The notes: generated by a model from the letters alone, not told the origin. DNA of 64,000 nt from Metarhizium brunneum (GCF_013426205.1 NC_089428.1:2604001-2668000), one strand, 5' to 3'. Positions 10,485-23,740 are shown, numbered from the stretch's first letter. A program made the numbers and translations.

Positions 10485-13400
10485 TTATTTTGCGTCCGGG
10501 TAGCAGAATAAATTGCCGTCGTGGTTGTGTATTATAGAGCGCTTGGCGTCATTGACTGTCTTTTTTTTTTTTTTTGTTTTTTTGAACCAAGGGGCTTACA
10601 TGGATTGATCATCACCGGTGTTTGTTGGGCAAAGTAGAAATTATGCCGCTAATGAGGACGGACATGAACGACTCGAGGAAGGACGGAGCTTATGATTCTC
10701 CAACAGGGTCGATAACTGGTCAGGGTAGTTTAGTGGTAAATACAGGGACATGGAGAATTCTATTGACTCGTATCCACTGCCTGGTTTCTTGCTATAAAAG
10801 TACGCATTTACTCGCTCGCTAGTCCAAGATCTAACATGTCAAGTGACCAGAGGCGTTTGAAGCGTGAACATCGTATGCCTCACAGATGACGGTAGGGAGG
10901 CCGTCGGCGAACCCTCCAAGCAACTACGTGCTAATCTACCGGCGGCGACATGTACATTTTTGATAAATCAAAAAATCTCTTTTTTTTCTTCATCATTTTC
11001 AACCAAAGTTGTAAAACCCAAGCAAGGAAGCGACGATGGCGTTATTTAGTGCCGCTTCTCTCGTCGGATCGTGAAGCATTTCTAAACGCATCACCACGCT
11101 AGCTTGCATCCCACTTGATGTATGCGCGAGACGTTTTACTTTTCTGTTTGAAAAAAAAAAAACGTCTTCGTACCTGACTAGAGGGGACTAGTTCGTCATC
11201 TGCAGCTCCGTATCATGCCCTCCGCTGTGTATAATTGCGAGAGGGGTCAGTTCTCCGGCTGTCCATAACGTCTTCACTGCAACACAGGTGGCTAGTCAGA
11301 AGGTGATTGGGGGTCGAAAGCGATTTCTATTGATAATGAATCGTGCCGAGTGCATCAACCACAATCACATTCGTCACGTCGTCTTGCCAGCGAACATGCT
11401 ACGTGCTTTGGATCCTTGCCGTGGCGTGTACTCCGAGATGGGGATGGGTTGGGAAGTCAGGGATCAAAGTCCAAAGCCCTCTTCTTTTCTTTTTCCGGTT
11501 TTTTTTTTTTGCTTTTCTCTTTGGCGTGTCTCTTGGAGTCGGCGGGAGTACGGGGTAGTAATATGCGAGGCGTCTGCTCCGCCAGCCCGGGTGCGTGGAA
11601 TCGGTGCCCAATCCCGCGGTGTCTATGTTACAACGTCATCTTCTCATCACCCCCATGTTCATTCCCCCGCAAGCCGAGACTGCTGACAGGAGGTCGGTAA
11701 TGAATGGCTACATATGTAGCGTCCGGGGCAGGCGACGTATCTCCCCCGCTGGTTTGGGCGCGGCCAACGTGTCGAGTCTGGTACATACATGTAATTGCCT
11801 ACCCTGGGTAGGTAGGCAGGGAGTATTCGCGCGCCATCACGATACATGAAACCATGGAAAGCAGTGTACTTGAGCCTTTGAAAATCCCCGTCAACCTGTC
11901 CACGCAACGCACAAGGTTGTTGCTGAGGCTGCTTGGAGGAGTGGGCTCTGAGCGGCGTTTCTCAGCATCGCTGCGCATCAAACGCATCTTGTTTGCCTCA
12001 CACTATAGTCGTGGAAATGATTTACATTCCATGTCTCTTTTGCCCAAGTCACAGGGTGAAACAGGCATTTTGATAGCAAATAAGAGCTACCCACCGCCGA
12101 TCACCGGCCCTCGCCAAAACAGAGAGCATCGTCGGTGATCTGGTGCCCAAGCTGCCCGGGTTGCTGGGCGGTGGACACTGGAGGCGCAATTCCCGCGTAT
12201 TCTGACTGGTCCGGCCGCAAGCCAGGGTCTTGCTGGGCTGGAAAGCGAAATACCGGCCGTGGGAAGCTGTCAGATGTCGGCAATGCGAGAATCCGCTCCT
12301 CTGTACCCCGTAGCTCGGTTCCAGCCAGCAATAATCTTCCGGTACGCCACGTCACCATCCATAACGAGATGACCCAGAGACATATCCCAGCAGTACGGAG
12401 TGGCATTTCCGGGATCGACTCCGAGACCCATGCATGTATGCGTGATCCGAGGGTTTGGCTCGCGGCGTCATGCTTTACAGGGCCTAGACTTGCTTTAGAT
12501 GATGGATGGGCCTGGCGCCACCCTTAAGGCTCTGTACACAGTGTAATTACCGTCGGGCATGAGAAGCATTGATCAAGTCATGGCTCGATGCCCTGTGGCG
12601 TTGGACCCCGCACCTCGACGGGATTTGTTCTGTTGCCGTTGTTGTTTGTTTGCCCTTTGGCGTCGACCATCTCGTTGTGTTGGTGTACGTTTGGCGGCAT
12701 GGCGTACAAATGTACGGCTGCATAATTGTGCCACCCAAGCCCTGCTTGTCATGTTGGATTTGCCACAAGACACTCGCTTGATTACATCACGAACCCCAAA
12801 TCGGGAAAAAGAAACATGTACAACCGACTGCAATACTACATGTAAGCGTGCACTGACCAGTAGCCCTATCTGTTTTCTACTACTATAAAGATCAAGACGG
12901 AGAGCTGTCATTGATGCCCAAGTCCACGTGGACATGCAATTTGATTTGATCAGGAAGTTATTGGATAGAGCGACAACACCATGTTTGTTACTAAAACCTC
13001 CCAGGGGGTTATTGTAGAATGACGAGTCTCTGGTTGGGCGGCTGTCGAAACAGACAGAATGCTGTTTATAATTTACTACTTCAACATGACCATATAGAAG
13101 AGAATATTCGAGTCGGGATGATATGGCTGGCCTATGAAAGACATGTAGGCCGCAAACATTACTCGGCCTTGAATTGTTTCTAGAGAGGAACGAATTGTCT
13201 CGTGTTGAATACATGTCAAAGATGAAGACGTGTGTGGTCTTTCTGAATTGCTTCATACCTTTATCCCTCTCGAGTGCTTCTAGTTTGCCACGTAGAACTT
13301 GGTGTCTACCAGGGAAGCTTGAGTCCCAAGGCCGTCACATGAAAAGCTTTTTGCGTCGAAAATCATGGGCGACATCCTAGATATGGCAAGATTTGCAGAA

Positions 13401-13655
13401 AGATAGTATTTCCTTTCTTTGTTGACGGCAACTCTTGGTGCCTGACTAGAATGTATTGTGACAGAGACGGGAAGAAGCAAGAGCTATCATGTCGGACTTT
13501 GACCCAAGGATTTGAACTTTGTAGCCTAACCGAGGCTCACTTTGGCAAGACCTCTCCTGCCCCGAGGAACCTCAAGTATACTGGAAACCCAGAGTTATAT
13601 AGAGAAAGCATACACGCTGCGTCTATTCTTGTATTCTATAGTGTTGGCAAATATT
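10485..13655. other. Intergenic spacer, no supported gene
   Basis: About 3.2 kb between convergent genes (methyltransferase on plus, permease on minus). It contains several T or A homopolymer runs (about 10561-10581 and 11151-11162) and a TATAAAAG word near 10793 with no convincing gene behind it. The largest open frame is a 227-codon minus-strand frame at 12573-13256. Its composition is not protein-like and it has no domain, so I do not call it. Confidence 0.55.
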
Positions 13656-15686
13656 CTAGCACAAAAACTTGTAAATCTTTTTCCACCTTGGCCACATGGC
13701 CCTTTGTTCTCTCTCTAGAGACTCGAGAAGAAGAACGTTATAGTCCCGCCGCCCTGTATCAAGGTCGACCTCCCCAGGCCGCACGTATCTAGTCCCGTGG
13801 ATAATCTTATGGACCACAAAAAAGATGAGCATCAAGACACCACTCAACAGTTTTAGTACCGCATTTCTTGCCAACTCCACACTGGCCAATGTCTCATAAC
13901 CAATTGGAGCAATGGCAACCCAAATCTGCACGAGAATAATGCCGACATTGACAAACAGGCCGAAATACGACCCTGCCACGCCGACAGAAGAGCGGTATGG
14001 AAGTTCGTAGAGGCCGCGTCGTTGCGAAAGCCATGCAGAGCGAAATCGAATGTGGCAGAGACAAATGGTTCCCCACGTAAAAACGCTCGACAAGGCTCCA
14101 ATGCCCACCAGCCATTCCAAGACTTTATCTCTTTCCTCAAGGTCAGCGAGGTAGGCGAGGAGGCCGACGACGGCCGCCACGCCTATCGCCATGAGCGGGC
14201 GGCCTCTTCGATCGACGTATGCCAGCAACTTGGGGGCTTGTCTGAGTGCCCCCAATGCTGCAAGAGTTCGAGAAGAGCCAAAGACGGCCGAGTTGGCCAC
14301 GGATAAAACAGAGATGAGAATTACGGCATTAATAATCGACGGCAAAACCTGCACGCCCGCCTCTTGGAAGGCGATGACGAGGGGCGACGCATTGGCATCC
14401 GATTCATTGACTTTATCCACAAGCCGCGGGTCGTCATGCCGTACGACGAGCCCGATGAGTAGGATGATGCAGAGGTAGAAGAGGCATATTCGCCAAAACA
14501 CCTGCTTGATGGCCATGGGGAGAGATTTTCGGGGGTTGGCGGTTTCCGCCGCCGCAAGTCCTATCAACTCGGTCCCGCTGAAGGCGAACACGGCGTTGAG
14601 TAGGACGCTGCAGAAGCCCTTGACGCCGTGTTTAAACGCCCCAGGGCTTCTCCAGTACTCGAATCCAATGTACCCGCGTTCTGGAGTACCCGCACAGTTG
14701 AGAATGACACCAAACAAGCTGTAGAACCATTAGCAGACGGGTTCCAGGTCGACGGCGGCGGGGACATGTCTCACATGAAGCCAATGGCGGCAGTAATTTT
14801 GATGATGGCGAATATAAACTCTGCTTCTCCGTATCCCTTGACCCCAAGCATGTTGATGGCAATAATTAAAGCAACGAAAAGAGTTACAAAGATAGCCCGC
14901 GGCAGCGACGTGTTCCAATAGGCAATAATCTCGGTGGCGGCAACAACCTCGACCGGCAGGGAAACCAGCCATTGCAGGGCATAGCTGCCGTCGTCGAATG
15001 TTAGCAAACACCAGTGTCAATCTGAGGGCCTCGAATGCGGACTCACTTCCAGCCGAGGGCGAAACCCCACGACGCGTCCAAGAAGCGCGTCGCCCACGAA
15101 GAAAAGGACCCGGCAATGGGGAACACGACGGCCAGCTCCCCGAGAGCCTGGCAGGTGCAATACATGGAGATGCCTGCGGCCGCAAACGCCAGCAAGAGCG
15201 ACGCCGGGCCGCTGGTTGCCAAAGCCGCGCCGCTCGTCACGAAGAGACCGGTTCCTGGGACACGCAGGTGTGAGCCGCGAGACACGGGCCAATGCAGTAT
15301 GCCGCGGAGCGAGGACGGTGAGACATACCAATTGATCCGCTTATCGCAATCATCTGTAGATGCCGGCCCTTTAACCGCCGCGCGAGGCCGGACTGGACCA
15401 GCTCCAGCTCCGCGAAGTGCCCGCCGTAGTCGCGCTGGGCGTGGCGAGTCCGCGAGTTGGCCGGGCTGAGGTGGTGTTGCGGGAAAAACCGATCCGACTC
15501 GTTTCGCTTGAAGTCGTCCAAGAAGCGCTTCACGCGGCGCGGCTTGCGTGAATACCGCCGCTGCTCGCCCATGACGAGTCCGTCGCCGACCGCCTCGTCC
15601 ATGTCCGGGGGCGATTCGAGATCCGTGCTGGGCGTCGGGCTCGGGCTCGGGCTCTTGCGAGGTGGTCCTGGGGGGAATCGCGGCAT
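13656..15686 (-). CDS. Amino-acid permease (APC superfamily), four exons
   Basis: Complement of 15329-15686, 15047-15254, 14775-14984 and 13656-14718, spliced in phase to 612 residues. The frame is open further upstream but has no earlier ATG, so ATG 15686 is chosen. A proline- and serine-rich cytosolic N-terminus is followed by the fungal amino-acid permease signature: RHLQMIAISGSIGTGLFV, then GLF-SGAAL and GPAS, and LGELAVVFPIAGSF. Next come WNYALQWLVSLPVE, GTELIGLAAAETANPRKSLP and VFGSSRTLAALG, and the C-terminus is soluble. About twelve hydrophobic segments are visible. It should be a proton-coupled amino-acid importer at the plasma membrane. The conserved intron positions restore continuous helices, which supports the model. 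Confidence 0.93.
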
Positions 15687-16677
15687 CGTGTCCAACGGGT
15701 TGGGCGCATCCCATGCCAGCACGTCGTGTTGCTCTGCCGCGCGATCGCCTCCCTCAACGCGCCGAGTTGCTCGCGATGCATCTCAGATGTTGCTGGGATG
15801 CAGATGGCGGCCCTCTTTGGACGTCTGGCTCCCCTTTGTGAGATTTCGGATCGACCGACTCCCGCATGTACCGGGTGGAACGATCAACCCACCGATTTCA
15901 GCTCTCCACTGGGGACAGGGCTTGGTGGCTTTCGACTGCATGTGGCCTTGCCCAAGTCGACGTGACGGCGAGAGAGGCTGTAGCACAGGTTGTGGGCCAG
16001 GCGATGCGAAACCCGGTGTCATTGGCGGCGTCGGTCAAGGGGATTGTCCTGACGGTTCATGTTTCCAAACTAACTGCAAGTTGGCAACTAAGTGGGCAAA
16101 CGGCACGAATTGTTGCCAATGGGGAATGGCCTGTGGCCCCTGTGCCTTGAATGTTACGATTCAGGTTTATGTAGCAGTTGAGGCAATACGGGCACCTCCA
16201 TGTTTCAAGACGTGACCGCTGAAGGTCTGTTCACTTGTCGATTGCTGGAAGGCTACAAAATACTTGGTCGAGAGACACAATACGCCTTTGTGATATTGGA
16301 ACACACTTTGTAGGAGTTGAAGGTTTAGTCCCGAACTCCCGGCCTGCTCTTGGGGCAAGCTGCTCACTATCACCAACAAACTGGCGGTTTCCCAATTCTA
16401 TGCACCATCACTTCAATGTTGCGTGGGCGAAATTTCACAGGGCAAAATATTACAAGTTTCCCTAAAAAATTGAGTATATGAGACTGAAATTGACTTGTAT
16501 CCCGCAAAGACTATTCCAGTTGGATCGACTTTTGGGGGTTTAAACCGAGATTTTGCCTCTGCGGAGAAACATCTCACGCAGATCACACACGGCATCAATT
16601 CGCCAGTACTGTCCCCCAATACCATGCTGCTCCCTGTATAAAATCACCAACAATCCCACGCCAGCCGCAGCACTCGT
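15687..16677. other. Intergenic region upstream of the permease
   Basis: About 1 kb. It should hold the permease promoter (near 15690-16000, read on the minus strand) and the 3' side of the multicopper oxidase gene. I see no gene, RNA or repeat that I can support. Confidence 0.45.
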
Positions 16678-18549
16678 CTATTCTAGCTCGTGAAAATGCA
16701 AAACACGAGGCGCATGGCTGCTGTTGCCGTAGACATCGCCCCCATACGTCAAATATCCCTGGACATCTACCTGCCCGACTTTAAGAATGTCGCTCGCGTC
16801 TCCATGCACCCAGACGGTTTGCATGCCCCCAATCATGTGCTGCAGGAAGTGACAGTGTACCATCCAGACGCCAGGCTGGTCAATACGAAGCCGCCACGCT
16901 CGCCAGCCGCTCCCGGCACCCGCATCGGTCGTTTCATTGTACCGATAAAGCATCGTGGTATCCCTTCGGACCGGGACGCTTCCTGCGAGTTGCGCCTCGG
17001 CCCTTGCCGGACTCCACGCGCCGTCTCCTCCGCCAATGTCCCAGTAATGGGAGCCGTGGGCATGCCAGGGGTGGACGTCGAGGGAGCCGTTGGAAGTGCC
17101 ACTGTAGTCGACAGAACCTAGATTCTGAAACACGATTTCAATGACTTCCCCGATTTTTGCTGGGTAGGTTCTCGTGCCTGGGTCCAGGCCGCCGTTTCGC
17201 AACGAGGCGTTGTAGTCGGGGAGGTACTGTGTCTGGTTCTTGTATAGAGCAACCAAGTACGGCTCGTACGATGTTGTATGTGGCAAGGGATCAGCTCCGT
17301 CTTCCGTCCAGGTATTATTGTTGAGTGTCCAGAGCTGATACCCCCTCTTGACCTGCTGAACATTGATGATGACGCGACGCGTAACTTGATCCGCAGGCGG
17401 AAAGCCGGTATCATTCCGCAGCGGTTTCAGTGCGTAGTCAAGATAACCTTGGATGGTTTGTGGCAAGTTCACTGGAGGTTTGGTTGGGTTTTTGCTCGTC
17501 GAGACTCGACTGGCGAATTGTGAATCCGGACCGCAGCTATTCTTATAGCGAAGAAGACCATAGCTTGTGATGTTGGTGTCCTCCCGCCTTTCGACTTGAA
17601 TGTAGTAGTCTAGCTTTCCCAGTCGTCGGAGCTCGTCGCATGTCTTGGCTCTAAATAGTAAATCGTAGCGCTGCCCCGAGCCTATCTGGACTTGTTGCAC
17701 TCGGGAAGGCATCGTGTAACCTCCATCTGCTGCAATGACATCCAGCTCAGCGTGGTCTTCGAAACCAAACATGGCAAGCGACGTGGATGTTGCAGCAACA
17801 CACCGGAAACGATATGTCAGTCCTGGCTCAACCTCTGTCACGTCCAAGTTTGCAGATACGGGGTGAGTAATGCCGTAATCGCTAATACCTTTGCCGTTTA
17901 TTAGCCACGCGTTTGGGTCACCGGCGGAGTGGACCGGGGTAGATTCTAGACCAGCTAGGATTTCCTGGTCAGTTTTGTTGAAGAGCTCCTGCAAAAGTAT
18001 AGTCCTCTCGCCATCGGTTTTATACGGAGCGGCCGAAGGGTCCAGAATGATCAGGGGGCCTGCTGCTGTGCTCGCCTGAAATCCGACGTGAGAATGGTAC
18101 ATATAAGTCCCCGCAGAACCATTAGGGCTTTGAAGTTCATAGTCAAAGAAATGATTTGGCGGGATGGGCCATTGGCTGGCTTGCGGCGTGCCGTCTGAGA
18201 AGGGATAGGCACCCTGCGTGAGACCATGCCAGTGCTACACCATACATTAGTATCATTGGCGGTAATTCGACATTGTTCCAAGAATTCATACCATGGTGAG
18301 GTTGTCGTCCTCAATGTTATTATATACGCGAACCCAGAATACTTCATTTTCGGACATGTGTAGGGCTGGGCCAGGGATGGAGTCGTTGACTAGAGTAGCG
18401 AATTTGTTTACTCCCGCAATGCTAATATTTTGCCGAGTTACAGTAAGAACTGCGTCTGGGGTAAAAGATTCGTCATGAGTATAGTGTTGAACACTAATAA
18501 CTGACACGCTGTGATACAAGAGAATCGCAAGAATCGTCGTCCATGCCAT
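16678..18549 (-). CDS. Secreted multicopper oxidase, fungal ascorbate-oxidase/laccase type
   Basis: Complement of 18292-18549 and 16678-18234, one 57-nt intron, 604 residues. The first about 20 residues look like a signal peptide. All four copper-binding blocks are present: HWHG at residues 87-90, HSH at about 133-135, HPWHAHG near 472 and HCHFLQHMIGGM near 543. In the last block Cys and His bind the type 1 copper and the following Met is the likely axial ligand. The HPWHAHGSHYWDIG block is typical of fungal L-ascorbate-oxidase-like enzymes rather than basidiomycete laccases. Likely reaction: four-electron reduction of O2 to water coupled to oxidation of a small substrate outside the cell. 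Several N-glycosylation sequons are visible. The substrate is unknown. Confidence 0.94.
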
Positions 18550-20047
18550 GATTGGATTGATGCTTCAAGTCAAAATGGATTGAGGAACTTGCTCAATAAT
18601 TGCTCGCCTCAGGCTTCTGCAGGTTGTATTATATACTTATTGAGCAACATAACACAACGCTTCGACTGAATGATACCACAGCGTATGTGTGTTGTGGCGC
18701 CAATCGCTTTCCTTGTTAATCCGAATTCCCCAATGCGAATCTACAAAACGCGCGTCAGCTGTGGCTTCGGAGCAACCCGTCGTTCCAGCCCTACCTGCAT
18801 ATGCTGCGCAGTGTGTTCGGCCTAGGGAGGGCTAGAACTTGCCTCGGATTTATTTCCCCCGAGAAGTTGCATTGGAGAGTGGGCTTGGTCTCTTACTCTC
18901 CTCTTGTTGTGCAAAAGCAACGAGCACAGATAGGGCACTTATGGATTAATCTCTATCAGAAAATACCACGGCAGATAGAGTCGAGGGTTCACAACTCGTG
19001 GTGTGGCTACCAACTGTTGTATTCTTCAGTCTTGACATGGTGAGAAGACTGATTGACCTGGCGACAGGTCCCCCAACGACGACAAGTATACGCAAACGCA
19101 ACATTGCATTGGCAACTGTCAATCGGGATGAGCCGACCGTGATCTAAACTACTATAATTTTATGCAACACACTTGGAACTGTATTCTTTCTCCGTAGAAA
19201 TTGTGGTGGAAAGTGAGGAGGGTGCGCAGATTGAAGCAAGCCACCTTGTGTCTATATTTGACGCAATACGCTCATTCGTCATTCCCAAGATTTGCTCTTC
19301 TACATTCGGTGAATAATTACAGCGCTTAGCTTCAAGACGCGTAATCTAGTCTGTAAGCATAGAGAGCATGAGATGTTCCAGACAAATAGCATCGGGAGTC
19401 TCGAGAACCGACCGGTCTTCACGTCGCTCACAGGATTGAGAAACTAGGGCGATTAGCTATACCGGGCTCGCCGAACCCATTGAAATCTAGCCCTATCCGC
19501 TACGCGTCGTGCCCATTAACTTGTTGGCCAGCCGCCGCCAATATCAGCCACGTCCCCAACTCGGGGCAGTTAACGTGCTGCATTCCAGTCTCAGCCGCCA
19601 CAAGCACCCTCACAAGGCGCCGCCTCCGTGAAGGCTATCTCGCAAAGCACAAGGTCTCGAAATGGAGATCACAAGTGTGTAGATGGTGATGACGAGTCTC
19701 AGCCCCAATTCCAAACGTCATTGTCCGAGAGCCTCGGCAAAGTTGTTCCTCCATCAGGGATCGTGATCATTATCATTATTCGGCATATGGAAATATATAT
19801 ACCAAATCAAGTCACTATTTTCCGTATTTAACTCCCAGCACCTACAGCTCGAGATCATCCTGAACCATCAAGTACCGACCTACCCGCAAGAAATATATTT
19901 ACTGAAGCATCTTATATATCACCACAAGCCCGTTTTTTTTCACTTTGTTATGTTATTACAACTTTGAGTTGACATCAGTTACAACTCTTAAGACCTCATA
20001 TCTACAAACTTTGTTCCCTTCTGTCTTTCAAGGTTTCGTCGTACTAG
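18550..20047. other. Divergent promoter region between oxidase and RTA1-like gene
   Basis: About 1.5 kb between two genes transcribed away from each other. An A+T-rich TATA-like stretch lies at 18628-18641, roughly 80-90 bp before the oxidase start on the minus strand. Another, AATATATATACC, lies near 19791-19803 before the RTA1-like gene. No coding feature is supported. Confidence 0.45.
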
Positions 20048-21054
20048 ATGGCGAATCAGCTTCCTCCCGGTGTTATACCGTTTGGCAGTGACGAAAACTG
20101 CACCCTTGAGACTTGCCCGGTCTCATGGAGCATTTACGGTTATCAACCATCACTTGCGGCCAATACGACTTTTTTGATGCTCTACATTATAGCCGGAGCA
20201 ATCCATGGCTATCTTGGCATTCGATGGAGAAGCTGGGGGTTTATGACTGGCATGCTGCTGGGATGCCTTTGCGAAGTCATTGGTTACGCCGGCCGCGTCA
20301 TTATGTCGAATAACCCTTTCTCCTACCCGGGTTTCATGACCCAAATCAGTGAGCCAGTCATACGCTCTAATATCATCACAATGACTAACAAGAAGAAGTC
20401 TGTCTTACCATCGCCCCCGTATTCTTCACTGCCTCCATCTACGTTACGCTTTCAAAGACTATTGTCCATCTGGCCCCTGATTTGTCACGATTTAAACCCC
20501 AGCTTTTTTACTGGATTTTTATTCCCTTCGATGCTACATGCTTGCTTCTTCAGGCTGCCGGCGGTGCCATGTCTACCAATTCGACTGGCAGTAACCAGGT
20601 TAGCAAGAACGCCTTTAAAATATGTATTAAATCTCACGGAGTCCTGACTACCATATAGACCGGTGTCAACATATCTCTAGCTGGTCTAATCTTGCAAGTC
20701 GTTGTTCTAACAATATTTATCGGTTTTTTTGCGGATTTTCTCATCCGATATTTTCGATCGGGTCAGACCAAGAAGTTTGGATGGAGACTAAAGGCCTTCT
20801 TTTCTGGTCTGACCATTGCCATTATTCTAATTCTCAGTCGTTGCGCATATCGCGTTGCCGAACTGCAAGATGGATACAACGGCTCACTGATCAAAGAGCA
20901 GGTTCCTTTCATTATATTAGAAGGGGTGTTCGTTTTTCTTGCTACCCTAGCCTTGTGTTTTGGACATCCGGGTCTTGTCTTTAAGAAGGCCAAGGCCACC
21001 CTTCCTAATTCTTCAGATGCTGAGGAAGGAGGTGTCCCACTTGAGCGGAAGTAG
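20048..21054 (+). CDS. RTA1-like integral membrane protein
   Basis: Exons 20048-20348, 20399-20598 and 20659-21054 join in phase to 298 residues. The N-terminus has the cysteine-containing extracellular segment usual in the family (NCTLETCPVSWSIYGYQPS), followed by about seven hydrophobic helices. Family motifs visible include GAIHGYLGIRWRSWG, EVIGYAGRVIMSNNPF, ICLTIAPVFFTASIYV, TGVNISLAGLILQV and SRCAYRVAELQDGYNG. RTA1-family proteins are fungal seven-helix proteins linked to lipid translocation and resistance to toxic compounds (S. cerevisiae RTA1 and RSB1). The ligand is not predictable. Near the start of intron 1 the frame reads through, which gives a false 199-codon frame. Confidence 0.93.
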
Positions 21055-21784
21055 GGAGATGTTATGCGTGATTGCTTCCACATACTATATGAGATGGATT
21101 TGAGATCATGCAAGCTTCGAAGTTGCTTTCAGCTCCAATGTTCATGTAAAGTCGTTGCCTGCAAATTGGCTGCCGTTTTCGACCGCCTGCCCGCACGGGT
21201 AAGGCGCCGCCCCCAAAGCTCCCAAGCCCCACTCCCGACCTCCCGCTGCTTTAGAAAAAATCTATAAGACCAACCACCAAAACCCCAACTCTCTCCTTTC
21301 TTTCCCTCCTCGTCTCGTCCTCTCCCTCGCCGCATTGACCCTGCTCGATTCCCACTTCTCCCTTGGTGTCGCGGGTCGTCATTGCTTTGGTCGCGTTGGC
21401 CACATCATTTGTTGGGCTCAACAGACTCCGCTTTCCTATCGCAGCCCCGCGTCCGTGATGCACGCCTCCTCAATTCAGGGGCTGCCCTCCCGTTTGCTTG
21501 CCGTCCCGTTCAGCTAAGATCATGACGATACGAATCCTCGCGCAATGTCGCCCAGAAACAGAAACGCTCACCCGTTCTCTACCATCTGTCAAATCTACAA
21601 ATCTACGATCTGCTGCCGAATGACCTCAAATCGTTCGCCAAGTCTACAAACACTAGGGCGTACCGACGCGCTTCTCCCATCGAAAATTCCAGCAAAGATG
21701 GCCTGTTGGTGATGGCCAGCTCTCGTGATGGGTTGGTTGCCTCCAGTGCTCGGAGTGTCCGAAAGGGTTTTCAATGCTTGCAGT

Positions 21785-22143
21785 CGGGTTGGGGGGGCCG
21801 GCAACGCGGCCAACCCTTCCCATTGTCTCGCATGATTTGCCTTATCCCGGTGTCTCATGACACTCGTGGGGCTTGGCCTGACCGCTCCCTTTGATTCCGT
21901 CATCTGAGGTTTTTCAGCTGATCTTCGAGTCGACTAGGAACATTGGGCCAATATGCTCGGGGATTGGTTCGCCCACGTTGCCTTTGGGGGGCTGGCGGCG
22001 CCGCCAAGCCTTCCCACTGCCTCGCAAGATTTGCTTTATCCGGGAGCCCCATGAGACTCGAGGCTTGACCGCTTTTCAGCTGATCTTCAAGCGGCTAGAA
22101 GCATTGGGTCAATATGCTCGGGGTTGGTTCGCCCAGGTTGCCT
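21785..22143 (+). repeat. Imperfect tandem repeat, unit about 160-200 bp
   Basis: The words TTTTCAGCTGATCTTC, then AATATGCTCGGGG, then GGTTCGCCCA occur near 21911-21975 and again near 22073-22133. Between them, CTTCCCA-TG-CTCGCA-GATTTGC and CATGA-ACTCG occur twice (about 21806-21870 and 22008-22060). The first copy carries about 25 extra bases. Two partial copies are visible; their origin is unknown. Confidence 0.6.
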
Positions 22144-22792
22144 TGCTCTCATACCACGGCCTAAGTATGCCAGAGTACGTCCGACGTTGGTCCACAACCT
22201 GCGGCCATGTCCCTTTACAGCCTACGAATTGTGTCAATCTCGCCGCGCCGCTTCGCTCGAATCGTCGATGTTGTATTGGTTGGTATCTTCCCCTGCATTG
22301 GCTGAATACGCGAAAGGTCGGAGGCTGAATGTCTTCTGCTGAACGACAGGCTGAGGAGCCATCGTTCGATGCTCGGCTTCTCGACTTCCCGCGCCATATG
22401 ACGTGTCCCCCGAAGGTTTTGATGATACGTTATCTGAGGTTACTGTTGCAGAATGATGCAGTAGGACTCTTGGCCGCATCCACGGCGAGGCTTAGCTCCA
22501 GCAAGGATTGCTGGTGTACAAAGAAAGGAAGAGCGGGCGGAGAAGTAGGGAGTGGAGCAGTGAGCACCGCTACAAGAATGCGAATTCTTTGGGGCGGGGG
22601 AAATGGAATATTGACAAGATTCAGAATGGGGTGAGCGACCATACCAGGACTATCCATGAACTTGGATGAATGGTTGGGTGGCTCACACACACCATTGGAT
22701 TGGCGGAGCTGATTGAATCTGGGAAGACACTCCGGGTCAAGCTTTTGCGTCCTTAACCAGTTGACGCTGCGGTTAATGGCTTGGGTTCCGCC

Positions 22793-22803
22793 TATATATA
22801 AAG
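22793..22803 (+). promoter_or_regulatory. TATA box of the 22896 gene
   Basis: TATATATAAA about 95 bp before the ATG, followed by a short pyrimidine-rich leader (CTTCTTCTTCTTTCC). Spacing and context fit a fungal core promoter. Confidence 0.5.
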
Positions 22804-22895
22804 GCTAAACGACTCGGGCACGATCGACTCGAAGCGTCTGGTCAACAAGCACCTCTTCTTCTTCTTTCCTATGATTTCGACTTTCTTGCTGCGCA

Positions 22896-23740
22896 ATGGA
22901 GGGAATCGTACTGATACAGACGAGCTCAACGCTCAAGACTCAAAATCAGCCACCTTTGTCGCCTGGTTCCTCTTGGGATTCCACGATAACAATTGCATCG
23001 TCGCCTAGCAGTGTGAGCAGCTACGACGGCAACGATGACGATGGATGTAATTCCTTCAGCGACTCTGGCGAGCTCCCCTCTAAATCTACTGATAAGAAGC
23101 TCGACATTGATTTAGGCCTCTCAACTTCCTCCACCATGCAGCTGGAGGCTGGGCAAGAGGATCCCGAGAGAACTCCCGTACCCACGCCTTTGGACGTTGA
23201 CCGTCTTCATGCTCTCTTTTCTGAGTATGAAAAACTTGTCAATGGGCAGGGGATACCGCGTGAACGCGAGGCTTCACCAGATGAGAGTACGAATCTGTCC
23301 ATGCCGAAGTATCTTGCCTAACTTACAACCGATTTGTAGATAACGAATCTTCTTACTCTGATCAAACCGAACCGCGCCAGAAAGCCATCTCATACCCGAC
23401 TGCGAATGTCGCCCGTAAGCAGCAACGAGGAATCTCGAAGGTCAAGACCAAACAGCGGAAGAAGGTTACTTCACGTAGGACTTCGTGTACGAAACGCGCG
23501 TTAGCTAGCAGTGTTCATGAATACGAATACATGCACCTGGGAGAAGCACGTCGAGTAACAAACGGATCTATTGAAGTTGAAGTATTTTGGGCGCCCATCT
23601 TCTTGCCGTGCAACCAATTGCGTGGGGAACAGGCAATCGAAGAGGCGAAAAACTTGGTGACCAACAAATTTGGCCACGCCGCTTGGGAGAGGGAGATGAG
23701 CAAGTTGGATTGCGTTGACACACAGGGTGAATTAGACTAG
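22896..23740 (+). CDS. Small protein with chromo-like C-terminus
   Basis: Exons 22896-23286 and 23340-23740 join in phase (GT..TTGTAG) to 263 residues. Residues 1-130 are acidic and Ser/Pro-rich, with SSPSSVSSYDGNDDDG and TPVPTPLDVDRLHALFSEYE. A basic stretch (KQQRGISKVKTKQRKK) follows. The last about 70 residues, from HEYEYMHLGEARRV through SIEVEVFW to AAWEREM, resemble a chromodomain: a short beta core with aromatic residues, then a helix. The helix and Trp fit, but the aromatic cage cannot be judged by eye. If right, it would be a small chromatin-associated protein. It sits upstream of the FunK1 kinase gene on the same strand. Confidence 0.7.

Larger units (their letters stand above)
21055..22895. 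other. Intergenic region with imperfect repeats, left edge of the accessory island
   Basis: About 1.8 kb without a supported gene. A 145-codon open frame at 21891-22328 runs across an imperfect repeat and has no recognisable domain. This is where the composition and gene types change from conserved-looking to accessory, so an element edge could lie here or nearby. I found no terminal repeat that would prove it. Confidence 0.45.

Noticed and set aside
10715..10745. tRNA-like GTAGTTTAGTGGTAAAT word
   Set aside because: Resembles an A-box, but no B-box follows within tRNA distance.
12573..13256. 227-codon minus-strand frame in the 10.5-13.6 kb spacer
   Set aside because: Low-quality composition (Arg/Ser-rich, Gln runs), no domain, no supporting neighbour or splice pattern.
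15043..15714. 223-codon minus-strand frame within the permease gene
   Set aside because: Its first part is out of frame with permease exon 1. Only its end (from 15254) is true exon 2, so it is a read-through of an intron.
21891..22328. 145-codon forward frame over the imperfect repeat
   Set aside because: The repeated part is read in different frames in the two copies and there is no domain, so it is probably non-coding.
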